Source: Phycisphaerales bacterium (GTDB taxonomy: Bacteria > Planctomycetota > Phycisphaerae > UBA1845 > UTPLA1). Taken from it: a stretch of 64,000 nucleotides of DNA. The stretch lies in NCBI GenBank assembly GCA_022360095.1, contig JAKSDK010000448.1, forward strand, positions 1-64,000, in the 5' to 3' direction. The notes under the pieces were generated by a model. The model was not told the origin of the DNA. It ran no database searches and worked only from the letters and a program-made list of their open reading frames with translations. Positions 8,399 through 16,291 of this stretch are shown here, in pieces. The translations under genes and the position numbers were made by a program. Each line of letters opens with the position of its first letter. Position 1 is the stretch's first letter.

Positions 8399-11329
8399 TT
8401 ATTGTAATCCGTGTTCTTGAGAGTCCCGATTGGGCTTCTTGCCCCGAAGGACGTCGGCCTTCCTTTGATACGTCGCAGCCCGCTCCCGGTTCCCCATCGC
8501 CTTATGGACGCGGCTCAATCCTTCATAGCCGATCGCCTCGTCCGGAACCAACTCGGTCACGACCTTGTATTCTCGTTCCGCCTTGTGATATTTACCCAGC
8601 TCGAAGTAAGCATCCGCAAGAGCCCCATGGGTATCGAGATCGTAAGGGTCAATGTACAACGCTTTTCGATACCAATGCGATGCCCGTCCGTGCTCTTTAC
8701 GATCAGTATAGATCGATGCGATCTGTCGGGCCACCGCCGGCTCGTCCTCCACGAGTCGGAAGAGCGATTCAAGTTGTGTCAGGGCTGATTCAATGTCCTT
8801 TCGCCTCAAATAAATGCCGGCCAATCGCCGATAGGTATCCGGGTCCTCCGGAAACCTCCGCTGGTACTGCTGATAAAAATCGATGGCCTCGTTCCATTGC
8901 TCCCACGCCTGCTCGACATAGCCCAAATATTTGATCGCGACCGGATGGTCAGGCCGAAGGGCCTGGAGGCGGCGCAGGTAAGGTTCGGCTTCACCGACCA
9001 GTTGCCGTCGGGTCGCCTCTTTTTCCTCCGTCAACATCTTGCTGATAATGACTCGACTTAGAATTTCCAAGGCCAGAGGTTGATCCTTGTTTGCCTTGAG
9101 AGATCGACGAGAGGCCTCTTCCGCCGTCTCCCATTCTCCGTCCAGCCACTGAGCCTGCGCCATGCGTGCCAGCAAGTCCGAATCATCAGGCTTATCCCTA
9201 AGCTTCGTTCTGATCTCCTCGGGGTCCTCCACGGCCAAAACCGGCAGACCCCACTTCCCGACTTGCTCCGCGGCCCATGCCTTGAAGTCACGATCGAAAG
9301 CGTTCGGCTCAATCTTCAAAACGCGCCGAAAAGCGGGCGCCTGAGCCAGACCGTCCCGAAACGCCTTCAGAAATTTCAAAATAGCCTGATAGCGGTAGCG
9401 CTCGATGATGTATTCCACCATCCATTCACTCTGAGCATAGGCAAGTGTCCGATCGTTCGGCCTGCGCGGCCGCATGAATCCCCAATCGATCGACTCCAGT
9501 GTAAACAGCCGGTCGCGCCGAACAGAGTCGCTGAGCAGTTGCTTCGTGCCCCATGAACGCGGAGCCGGCTCCTCATAAACGGCCAACCCCTCCGTCATCC
9601 AATGCGGAATTCGATTCTCCGTTGCCGCGAGCGTCACGGTATGCGTAAATTCATGCCGCAGGACACTGGCCCAATTGAAGCGCCCAAACGGCGGCCGGCC
9701 GCGCGGCGCACACATGGCAATCACGCGTCCTGTACATGCCCCGACCGTTGCAATGAACGGGCGACCCGTCACACGGACGCTGAACCCTTCGTGATCCGGA
9801 AACAACTCGATGATGGTCGGTTTCGACAACTCCGCCTCGAAGTTGTCGCAAACCTCGGAATACATTTCTTCCAACGATTCGGAGAAATACGGCGCGACAA
9901 GCGCATCCTTTGAGTCGTACTTGATGATGAAGTGCTTACTTTCCATCTTGGAAAACGTGTCAAGGCTGTCCAGCAGCTCAAGAACGTTGTGGGTGTGCCG
10001 GTTGAAGCTGTCTAATTTGAACGAAGCCTCGAGGGATTTACGAGCCAACGACTCTTCACCCTTCTCCATATAAAGCTGGCCGAGCGCCGTCCTCGGCGCG
10101 GACCACCAGGGAGCATGTTCGATCGCCTTTTTCAAATGCGGCTCCGCCTCGACATACTGGCGACCCGCCGAGAGCCAGCGCCCCATGGTCTCGTGAAAGA
10201 CTGCCGACTTGGGATTTATCTTCTTTACACGATCATGTGTTTTCCCTGCCGCGGCCTTGTCACCGGATCGCAATTGCGCCGCGGCCAGAACGGCCAATGC
10301 CTCGATCGAATTCGGATTAACCGCCAGCGCCTTTTGAGCCAGCTCCGACGCCTCATGATAGCGCCGCTCCGTCATTCGCGTATCCGCAAGCAACACCATC
10401 GCACCAACATGATTCGGGTTCACGGCCAAGGCCGATTTCACCCGCTCCTCGACAGCTTCGAATGCCCAGTCTTCAAGATGCGCGCGACCAAGCCCGACCA
10501 GGGCGTCAGGAACATTCGGGTTCTGCTGGAGAACCCGCTCGAAATCCTCCTTGGCCTCGCGAAGGTTGTGCTTGGCCAGGAGTAACTCAGCTGTGGCCAA
10601 ACGCGCCGGCCAGTATCGGGCATCCACAAAATCAAATGCTTCCTGATAAATCTCCTGAAGAACGTATTTGGTTCGATTGACCAGATTGGTCTGAGTCAGC
10701 GTCGAATATCGATAGAAGCCCTGCCCCAGCAGCGTGAGACCGTCGGCGCCCGCATCTTCGGGAAACGTGTCGCCTGTCAGAATCTCCTCGAAAATCTCAT
10801 ACGCATCGATTGCCGCTCTGGTCTTGCCCAAAGCCTCCAGAACCTGCCCGAGCTGCCAATGTCCGCGAAGCCCTCTGTCGTCCAGCGAAACAGCCTTCCG
10901 ATTGTGCTGAACGGCCTTCTCATAGTCTCCAACCGCTGCGAGAAGGGCCGCCAGAGAGACGTGCCAGTCGTGAGAATTCCGACCGGCTGACTTGACGGCC
11001 TCCAATCGTGCGATGCCTTCCCGATAGGTGCCTGTGAGTAAATCGATGGCGGAGCGCTCGCACTCCGCCCTAATCGTCTTTCCGGGCGCCTGACCGAGTT
11101 TCTCGTATATTACGATAGCCTGGCTGTATTCCCCACTGAGGAGATGTTCCGCCGCGACTGCAAAGGATGGCCCTTTTTTTGAATCGTCCGCATGAAGGGG
11201 TAGCACCGATACGGCTGTCAAGATCAGAATTGCGAATAAACGACTTGAACAACTTCGAGCGAATCTGTTCGCAGTCTTCAGGCATGCTCGAAATGAAACG
11301 CCGCTCTTGGTCCTTTGGATCGTTATCAC
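8399..11329 (-). CDS. Exported TPR protein with gluzincin metallopeptidase domain
   Basis: About 976 residues from the GTG at 11329. A signal peptide (hydrophobic LFAILILTAVSVLPLHA) is followed by many TPR units, a central peptidase MA-like domain and more TPRs. Near residues 559-563 the zinc motif HEFTH appears, followed about 17 residues later by MTEGLAVYEE supplying the third ligand Glu, as in gluzincins. The TPR blocks probably dock a protein or peptidoglycan-bound partner in the periplasm. An earlier TTG at 11365 lies inside the -35 box of a strong promoter and is rejected as start. The predicted mRNA begins at or next to the GTG. Confidence 0.8.
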   Translation of the reverse strand: MITIQRTKSGVSFRACLKTANRFARSCSSRLFAILILTAVSVLPLHADDSKKGPSFAVAAEHLLSGEYSQAIVIYEKLGQAPGKTIRAECERSAIDLLTGTYREGIARLEAVKSAGRNSHDWHVSLAALLAAVGDYEKAVQHNRKAVSLDDRGLRGHWQLGQVLEALGKTRAAIDAYEIFEEILTGDTFPEDAGADGLTLLGQGFYRYSTLTQTNLVNRTKYVLQEIYQEAFDFVDARYWPARLATAELLLAKHNLREAKEDFERVLQQNPNVPDALVGLGRAHLEDWAFEAVEERVKSALAVNPNHVGAMVLLADTRMTERRYHEASELAQKALAVNPNSIEALAVLAAAQLRSGDKAAAGKTHDRVKKINPKSAVFHETMGRWLSAGRQYVEAEPHLKKAIEHAPWWSAPRTALGQLYMEKGEESLARKSLEASFKLDSFNRHTHNVLELLDSLDTFSKMESKHFIIKYDSKDALVAPYFSESLEEMYSEVCDNFEAELSKPTIIELFPDHEGFSVRVTGRPFIATVGACTGRVIAMCAPRGRPPFGRFNWASVLRHEFTHTVTLAATENRIPHWMTEGLAVYEEPAPRSWGTKQLLSDSVRRDRLFTLESIDWGFMRPRRPNDRTLAYAQSEWMVEYIIERYRYQAILKFLKAFRDGLAQAPAFRRVLKIEPNAFDRDFKAWAAEQVGKWGLPVLAVEDPEEIRTKLRDKPDDSDLLARMAQAQWLDGEWETAEEASRRSLKANKDQPLALEILSRVIISKMLTEEKEATRRQLVGEAEPYLRRLQALRPDHPVAIKYLGYVEQAWEQWNEAIDFYQQYQRRFPEDPDTYRRLAGIYLRRKDIESALTQLESLFRLVEDEPAVARQIASIYTDRKEHGRASHWYRKALYIDPYDLDTHGALADAYFELGKYHKAEREYKVVTELVPDEAIGYEGLSRVHKAMGNRERAATYQRKADVLRGKKPNRDSQEHGLQ

Positions 11330-11335
11330 GGTTGA

Positions 11336-11365
11336 ATTATATGAACGCCGAGCGACACCGGTCAA
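11336..11365 (-). promoter_or_regulatory. Sigma-70-like promoter giving a predicted leaderless mRNA
   Basis: On the minus strand TTGACC (11365-11360) and a perfect TATAAT (11341-11336) are separated by 18 nt. Six nucleotides after the -10 box comes the in-frame GTG at 11329, so transcription should start at or within a base or two of the start codon. No Shine-Dalgarno fits this GTG. Confidence 0.65.
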
Positions 11366-11375
11366 TTGTCATCGG

Positions 11376-11837
11376 TTACTCGCCGAACGCTGCATGGAAC
11401 ATCCCACCGTAGTCGTGAACAAGGGCGTATTGAAAATAAAACACGATCGCATTGATCAAAATCGCCACAAACGCGGAGACGAGATGCACGCCCGGGTCGA
11501 GTCTGATTTCAATCGCCGCCCCGAGACTGCCGGTCACGATCACCGACAGAATTCCCAGCAGACTTAATCGCAACGCCCGGGACTTGAACGCCTGTATCTG
11601 TGGATGATAAGAAATATCCAGGTCATGCTGCCGAATCGCCTGTGCGAGAACCTTCTCCTGGACCACGAAATACATGAACAGCACGATGTGAACAAAACAA
11701 GTGAACAGACAGGCCATCACACCGAGAAGGAAGTGACGCGAAAAGCCCTTCTCACCATCCACCTGAAAACCAATGACGGCCGTCAGCATCATCAACAACA
11801 GATTCGCCGTCGCCAAGAGAGCGTAACTCGCCTTCAT
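11376..11837 (-). CDS. Four-helix membrane protein next to cytochrome c
   Basis: A 153-residue protein with four predicted TM helices (near residues 6-24, 37-60, 92-110 and 119-141) and a charged loop between helices 2 and 3. Its ATG overlaps the stop of the cytochrome c gene as ATGA, so the two are translationally coupled. The arrangement suggests a membrane partner or electron acceptor for the sulfite-dehydrogenase-like pair. No conserved haem-ligand pattern is certain, although His occurs near helices 2 and 4. Function unassigned. Confidence 0.65.
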   Translation of the reverse strand: MKASYALLATANLLLMMLTAVIGFQVDGEKGFSRHFLLGVMACLFTCFVHIVLFMYFVVQEKVLAQAIRQHDLDISYHPQIQAFKSRALRLSLLGILSVIVTGSLGAAIEIRLDPGVHLVSAFVAILINAIVFYFQYALVHDYGGMFHAAFGE

Positions 11838-12265
11838 GGCGCCGCCTCACCGGAGTCACCGGCCGGACCAAAATTCTCGACGAGGTAGTCGATCAGGATT
11901 TCCCGCTCTTGCTCTGTGATCCAGGTTCCCCCGTATTCGTTGACCACGTCGTCCATCACCCATTCCCAGTTTGTACGGTCCAGGCGTTGAGACTCGACGA
12001 GTTCCAAGGTGTGGCAGGCCGAACAATATGCAACATACATCTGCTTTGGAGTCATCGCTTCCGACGACACGGGCTTGGAGCCAACGACCACCGGCTGCGA
12101 GGCGACCGTCTTGTCGGATGCACGTCCCGAATCATGGCGATCACAAACAGTCAACATGAGCAGTGCAGCGGCTGAACAAAGCCTCAAGCAACGCGCCGCT
12201 CTGAGCAGACCGAATCGACAGCATGACTTAAATGTTGACCCGTACCGGAAGACGATGAATGACAT
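11834..12265 (-). CDS. Cytochrome c, SorB-like lipoprotein
   Basis: About 143 residues from the ATG at 12265. The basic N-terminus leads into LCSAAALLMLTVC, a lipobox-like end, then a short mature domain with one haem-binding motif CSACH and a later WITEQEREILIDYLVENFG helix typical of c-type cytochromes. It probably takes electrons from the molybdopterin oxidoreductase encoded just upstream, as SorB does for SorA. The start lies 38 bp inside the 3' end of that gene. A longer N-terminus (to 12400) is open but adds no recognisable sequence. The gene downstream overlaps by 4 bp. Confidence 0.78.
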   Translation of the reverse strand: MSFIVFRYGSTFKSCCRFGLLRAARCLRLCSAAALLMLTVCDRHDSGRASDKTVASQPVVVGSKPVSSEAMTPKQMYVAYCSACHTLELVESQRLDRTNWEWVMDDVVNEYGGTWITEQEREILIDYLVENFGPAGDSGEAAP

Positions 12266-13556
12266 TGCCAAGATATCCCTTCGGATTCCACGGCTGGCGG
12301 AAAGGCTGGGCGTTGCCCTTGTCATCAAACGCCCTGGCCCATATCTCATAGTAACCTTTGCGAGCGAAGGACAACTCGGTTCTCCAACGATACCACGCAT
12401 ACTTGTTCGGCGGCGGATTCAGCTTCGCTTCCTGCCAATGCATGCCATAGTCCGTAGATACGAGCACCTTCGCCACGGCATCCTCCCCCGCCCAGGCATG
12501 ACCCGCAACCGGTATTTTTTGACCGACGCTGAATTTGTCGTTGGCCGTCGGCCGAGTAATCAAAGACTTGACGATCCAGGACGTCGCGACCGCCATCGAC
12601 GATTTCGGCGGCCTGCTTCCAGGCACTACGGGATGCGTCGGCACTCGATAGGAATAGCCCCGCATCTTCTGCGAATCATGTTCCTTGTCTCGAATCCAGA
12701 TACGGTTCAGCCATTTCTGCGAACAACTTCCGACCCAGCCCGGAACAACCAATCGCACGGGGTAACCGTTATGGGCCGAAAGGTCTTCCCCGTTCATCCC
12801 GTAGGCGATGATCGTATGATCGTCCATCGCTTTCTTGATGGGGATACCACGCGAGAACGGCTTGGCCTGACCAATCGGAGGATCTTCACCGTAGTGGGCG
12901 GTGTACTTGGCGCTATCCTTGAGCCCCGCTCGCTTCAACACGTCGTTCAGACGAACTCCGGTCCACCGGCTGCACGCAATCGCCCCCCGCCGCCAGGGAT
13001 TGCCTCGAACCCGCGGTTCGAACAGTGCGCGGCCGTTGCCCGCACACTCAATCAGCAAGGGCATGGACACCGAAGGCATTTTCTTCAATTCATCGATAGA
13101 CAGCTCCAACGGCCGCTGGACTTCGCCGTCGATCGTCAGCGTCCAGCCTTCGAGATTTCGGTCGATCGCACGGTCGGGTATCCCTCCGTTGTTCCTTACA
13201 TAGTGACGCGCCGTCGGCGTCTCGTCGTCATCCAGCAGGTGAGGAGGAAATTCACCACTGATCGGATGAGAAATGTGCACGAGCATTCCCGGTTTGTCTG
13301 GAACCGTCGGCTTGTCCGCCTCGTCAGCCAGCGCGACCGGAATCAGTCCCCGTCCAAACAAACCGTTGAGGGCCGCATCTGCACCGGAACCGAACCCGGC
13401 GAATAGCGCAAGGAGCCCTCCTTTTCCGACTCGGCTGAAAAACCTGCGCCGCGACCGGAAGACTTCGAAACGATCCAAATCAACCGGATCGGCGCCGTGA
13501 TCCGCCAGAAAACCGCGAAGGAAATCCCAGTTCAGCTCTCGTGGGCGTCGCCTCAT
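12228..13556 (-). CDS. Sulfite-oxidase-family molybdopterin oxidoreductase (SorA-like)
   Basis: A 442-residue protein with a twin-arginine-type signal (SRRRFF near 35-40, then a Gly/Leu/Ala hydrophobic stretch), pointing to folded export. The molybdopterin domain contains LIECAGNGR with Cys near 171, the expected molybdenum ligand of the sulfite oxidase family, then GVRLNDVL and VRLVVPGW motifs. The C-terminal ~110 residues match the Mo-co dimerisation domain. With the cytochrome c and 4-TM genes downstream it forms a likely periplasmic sulfite (or related sulfur/oxyanion) oxidising unit. Family membership is firm; substrate is inferred. Confidence 0.88.
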   Translation of the reverse strand: MRRRPRELNWDFLRGFLADHGADPVDLDRFEVFRSRRRFFSRVGKGGLLALFAGFGSGADAALNGLFGRGLIPVALADEADKPTVPDKPGMLVHISHPISGEFPPHLLDDDETPTARHYVRNNGGIPDRAIDRNLEGWTLTIDGEVQRPLELSIDELKKMPSVSMPLLIECAGNGRALFEPRVRGNPWRRGAIACSRWTGVRLNDVLKRAGLKDSAKYTAHYGEDPPIGQAKPFSRGIPIKKAMDDHTIIAYGMNGEDLSAHNGYPVRLVVPGWVGSCSQKWLNRIWIRDKEHDSQKMRGYSYRVPTHPVVPGSRPPKSSMAVATSWIVKSLITRPTANDKFSVGQKIPVAGHAWAGEDAVAKVLVSTDYGMHWQEAKLNPPPNKYAWYRWRTELSFARKGYYEIWARAFDDKGNAQPFRQPWNPKGYLGNVIHRLPVRVNI

Positions 13557-13694
13557 CGCAGGAGTCTCCCCAAATTAAGGCTCGTATTGCGCGCAGACCG
13601 ACACTCACCCCTTTAACAGATTCCGTTCGGCACGTCCATGGACCGAGGATCAGGAAAAGAAAACCAGAAGTGACAACTTCAGGCGAAGCCTGAT

Positions 13695-13799
13695 GTAGGG
13701 CGGGTTCCACCCGCCATCATCGCTTATGTGTGCACACGTTGTTGTGGGCCGTTTGGCGATGGGCCCATACCGTATCACGGCGGGCAGAGCCCGCCCTAC
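13695..13799. repeat. BIME-like pair of inverted GC-rich hairpins
   Basis: GTAGGGCGGG at 13695 and CCCGCCCTAC ending at 13799 are perfect inverted copies. Each also forms its own hairpin (GGCGGG-TTCCA-CCCGCC and GGCGGGC-AGA-GCCCGCC). Two head-to-head palindromes separated by ~65 bp fit the REP/BIME architecture associated with RAYT transposases. The rest of 13557-13870 shows no gene. Confidence 0.6.
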
Positions 13800-13870
13800 C
13801 TTGGATTTGAAGAATGGGAACCGAAAAAGAATTCTCGACCTAACCGGTCGCCCGCCGCTACCCACCGGTA

Positions 13871-16249
13871 TCAGGGAGTCGTCGGCTTAAGCACAGCGCG
13901 ATATTTCGCGGCCTTCTCGGGTTTGCCCCAGGCTTCATACAGATCGACGACACGGCGTAATGACCTCTGCGTAAACTCGTCGTTGTTTCCTCGAACCGTT
14001 TTGATTCGAGAATAGCTTGAGAGCACCAGAGGTTCGGCCAATTCATATCGACCTTGAACGGCAAGACATTGGCCCATGGCGCCCTTCGTGTACGACATCA
14101 ACCAGTGGCGCTGGGGCAACGCCTTCTTTCGAATATCAAAACATTTTTGAAGCAACGAATGTGCGCCGACAGAATCACCCTGCGCCATCAACGATTCTGC
14201 GAGTTCCAACATGACCCCGGTAACATCCAGGTGGTCGTCGCCCAATTCACGACGCTTCACATCCAGTGTTTCACGGAAGAGAGTTGCAGCCTCTTCGGGT
14301 TTGCCCTGGTCAAACAGAACCTTGCCCAGGTTGTGGGCGGTCGTGACGGTCTTGCGGTGATCACCGCCAAAGACACGACGGCGTCCCGCCAGAGTTTGGC
14401 GCAGATTGCGCTCTGCCTCAGCAAGATTGCCTAAAGAATACAACGTCATCCCGAGGTTATTCATCGCCGTCAGCGTCTTCGGGTCCTCATCACCAAACGT
14501 GTGACGCGTGGATGCAACGATCTGCCGACAAAGGGGCTCGGCCTCTTCATGGTTCCCTTCCGAAAACAGTGCAGTGGCAAGGTTGTTCATCGAATCGATC
14601 GTATCTTCATGCGTCTCTCCCAACGCCTGACGACGCGCGTCCAGCGCGGCTCTGATTTGTCCGGCTGCTTTTCCATGAAATCCCAGCCGCTGATAGGCAA
14701 GCCCCAAGGCATCAAACAATGCAGCCTGAATAATCGGCCGGCCCCCGAATTGCCGCGCAACCTGGCCCGCCCCATGATCAAGCATGTCAGCCACGGTCGT
14801 TTGACCGCGGTTGGACTTGACGTCCCCGGGCACCTGGAGGAGTCTCATCAGAAACTGAGAAACTTCCTCCGAGGCCTCGGCCTTCAACTTTGCGCCGGCC
14901 ACCTCGGTCCGCAATGAGTCATTCGTCTTTTTCGCGCTTGCCAATTGCGATTCAAAGTGGGAAACCCTGGCATCGAAGTCCTTGTATTCCGCCAATCTTG
15001 CCTCAAACGCTTTTTTGGCGTCTGCCAGTTTCTGCTCCGCAAGCTCCTTGGCGACGGTTAACGTCGTAAGCTCGGCCGAGGACCGCTCGTGCTCCTGCTG
15101 AATAAGCTGCTGGCCTGCCTGCCTGGTCGTCAAGTGTACATGGGCGCCAAAACCGATCACCGCCGCAGTCATCAAGAGCACGGAAATGGTTCTCGATTTA
15201 TGACGAGCCATCAGCTTTCGAAACTCATAAAGAGCTCCAGCCGGCCGCGCTTGAACCGGCTTCTGATCAAAATAGTTCTGAAGGTCTTGCGAAAGCGCTG
15301 CCACGGTCTTGTAGCGAGCATTCGGATCCTTCTCGAGCGATTTCTGGACAATGGCCGTCAGGTCATCGCCCATGGCGCGCCGTGCGGAAGCAGGAATGCG
15401 AGGCCGGTTCTTACAGATGTTCTTGACGATGTCGTCAGCCTTGCACGAACCGAGCCCGAACGGAAGCTGTTCAGTCAGCAGCTCGTAAAGAAGCACGCCC
15501 AGAGCATACAGATCACTCCGAACATCGATGTCAACGGCCCTGCCGGTCATCTGCTCCGGGCTCTTGTACGCCAGGAACCTCCTCAACTCGGGATCATCCG
15601 AGCTTGCGTCGGTATTTTTCAGATCCACGTTCGTCACGGCGGCGACGCCAAGCCCCACGATTTTGGGATTGCATTTGCCGTCGATCACGATCTTGCTCGG
15701 TCTCAAATCACGATGAAGAAGCAGTTGCTGGTGCGCATAGGCGACCGCATCGCAGATCTTCTTGAAAAGCGTGAGCCGATTCTGCAAAGACAGCTTGTGA
15801 ATCTTGACGTATTCGTCCAGCGGAACGCCTCTCACAAACTCGTTGGCGAAGTAGCAATGCCCTTCCGGAGTCGTCCCCATGTCGAGGAATGCGACGATCC
15901 CAGGATGATTCAAATGCTTGAGTCTCTGTACCTCTTCCTCAGGCCGCTTCAGGGAATCCGCCATGGAACCCGGTCGGTTGAAAATGACCTTGATGGCGAC
16001 CCTTCGCTTGGTCCCATTCTGCTCCGCCTTGTAAATCACGCTCGTCGGAGTCTCGCTGACCGTGCGAATAATACGATAGCCATCGATGAAATCGCCGACC
16101 GCCGTGACATTGCCCGCCTCCGTAGGCTCGACAACCTCAGTGCGTTCGACAACCTCGATGGGCGCCGTGTCTTCCACAACTTCGGCAACCTCCGGCATCG
16201 AAGGCATCACCGCGTCCTGATTTTCCGATGTTACGTCTCTAATGCTCAT
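13871..16249 (-). CDS. Membrane TPR protein with Ser/Thr pseudokinase domain
   Basis: About 792 residues from the ATG at 16249 (a GTG four codons earlier is possible). Order: Glu/Val-rich N-terminus to ~50, protein-kinase fold ~55-325, one TM ~353-372, coiled coil ~380-465, then several Kinesin-light-chain-type TPRs to the end. The kinase keeps VAIK (K87) and HRD (179-181), but the Gly-rich loop has lost its glycines, the Asn of HRDLKxxN is Lys (186), and DFG is GLG (199-201). Metal and ATP handling should therefore be impaired, so it is probably a signalling scaffold. It lies 30 bp downstream of the secretin gene. Confidence 0.85.
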   Translation of the reverse strand: MSIRDVTSENQDAVMPSMPEVAEVVEDTAPIEVVERTEVVEPTEAGNVTAVGDFIDGYRIIRTVSETPTSVIYKAEQNGTKRRVAIKVIFNRPGSMADSLKRPEEEVQRLKHLNHPGIVAFLDMGTTPEGHCYFANEFVRGVPLDEYVKIHKLSLQNRLTLFKKICDAVAYAHQQLLLHRDLRPSKIVIDGKCNPKIVGLGVAAVTNVDLKNTDASSDDPELRRFLAYKSPEQMTGRAVDIDVRSDLYALGVLLYELLTEQLPFGLGSCKADDIVKNICKNRPRIPASARRAMGDDLTAIVQKSLEKDPNARYKTVAALSQDLQNYFDQKPVQARPAGALYEFRKLMARHKSRTISVLLMTAAVIGFGAHVHLTTRQAGQQLIQQEHERSSAELTTLTVAKELAEQKLADAKKAFEARLAEYKDFDARVSHFESQLASAKKTNDSLRTEVAGAKLKAEASEEVSQFLMRLLQVPGDVKSNRGQTTVADMLDHGAGQVARQFGGRPIIQAALFDALGLAYQRLGFHGKAAGQIRAALDARRQALGETHEDTIDSMNNLATALFSEGNHEEAEPLCRQIVASTRHTFGDEDPKTLTAMNNLGMTLYSLGNLAEAERNLRQTLAGRRRVFGGDHRKTVTTAHNLGKVLFDQGKPEEAATLFRETLDVKRRELGDDHLDVTGVMLELAESLMAQGDSVGAHSLLQKCFDIRKKALPQRHWLMSYTKGAMGQCLAVQGRYELAEPLVLSSYSRIKTVRGNNDEFTQRSLRRVVDLYEAWGKPEKAAKYRAVLKPTTP

Positions 16250-16291
16250 CGTTGTTCCCACTCATCCTCGAGCGATTGTTTTCGTGACGTC

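Noticed and set aside
12009-13406. Long plus-strand frame opposite the SorA-like gene
   Set aside because: The minus strand encodes a clear molybdopterin protein with motifs; the plus frame is Arg/His-rich and has none.
13871-16249. Active Ser/Thr kinase
   Set aside because: Loss of DFG, of the HRDxxxxN Asn and of the P-loop glycines argues against normal catalysis.
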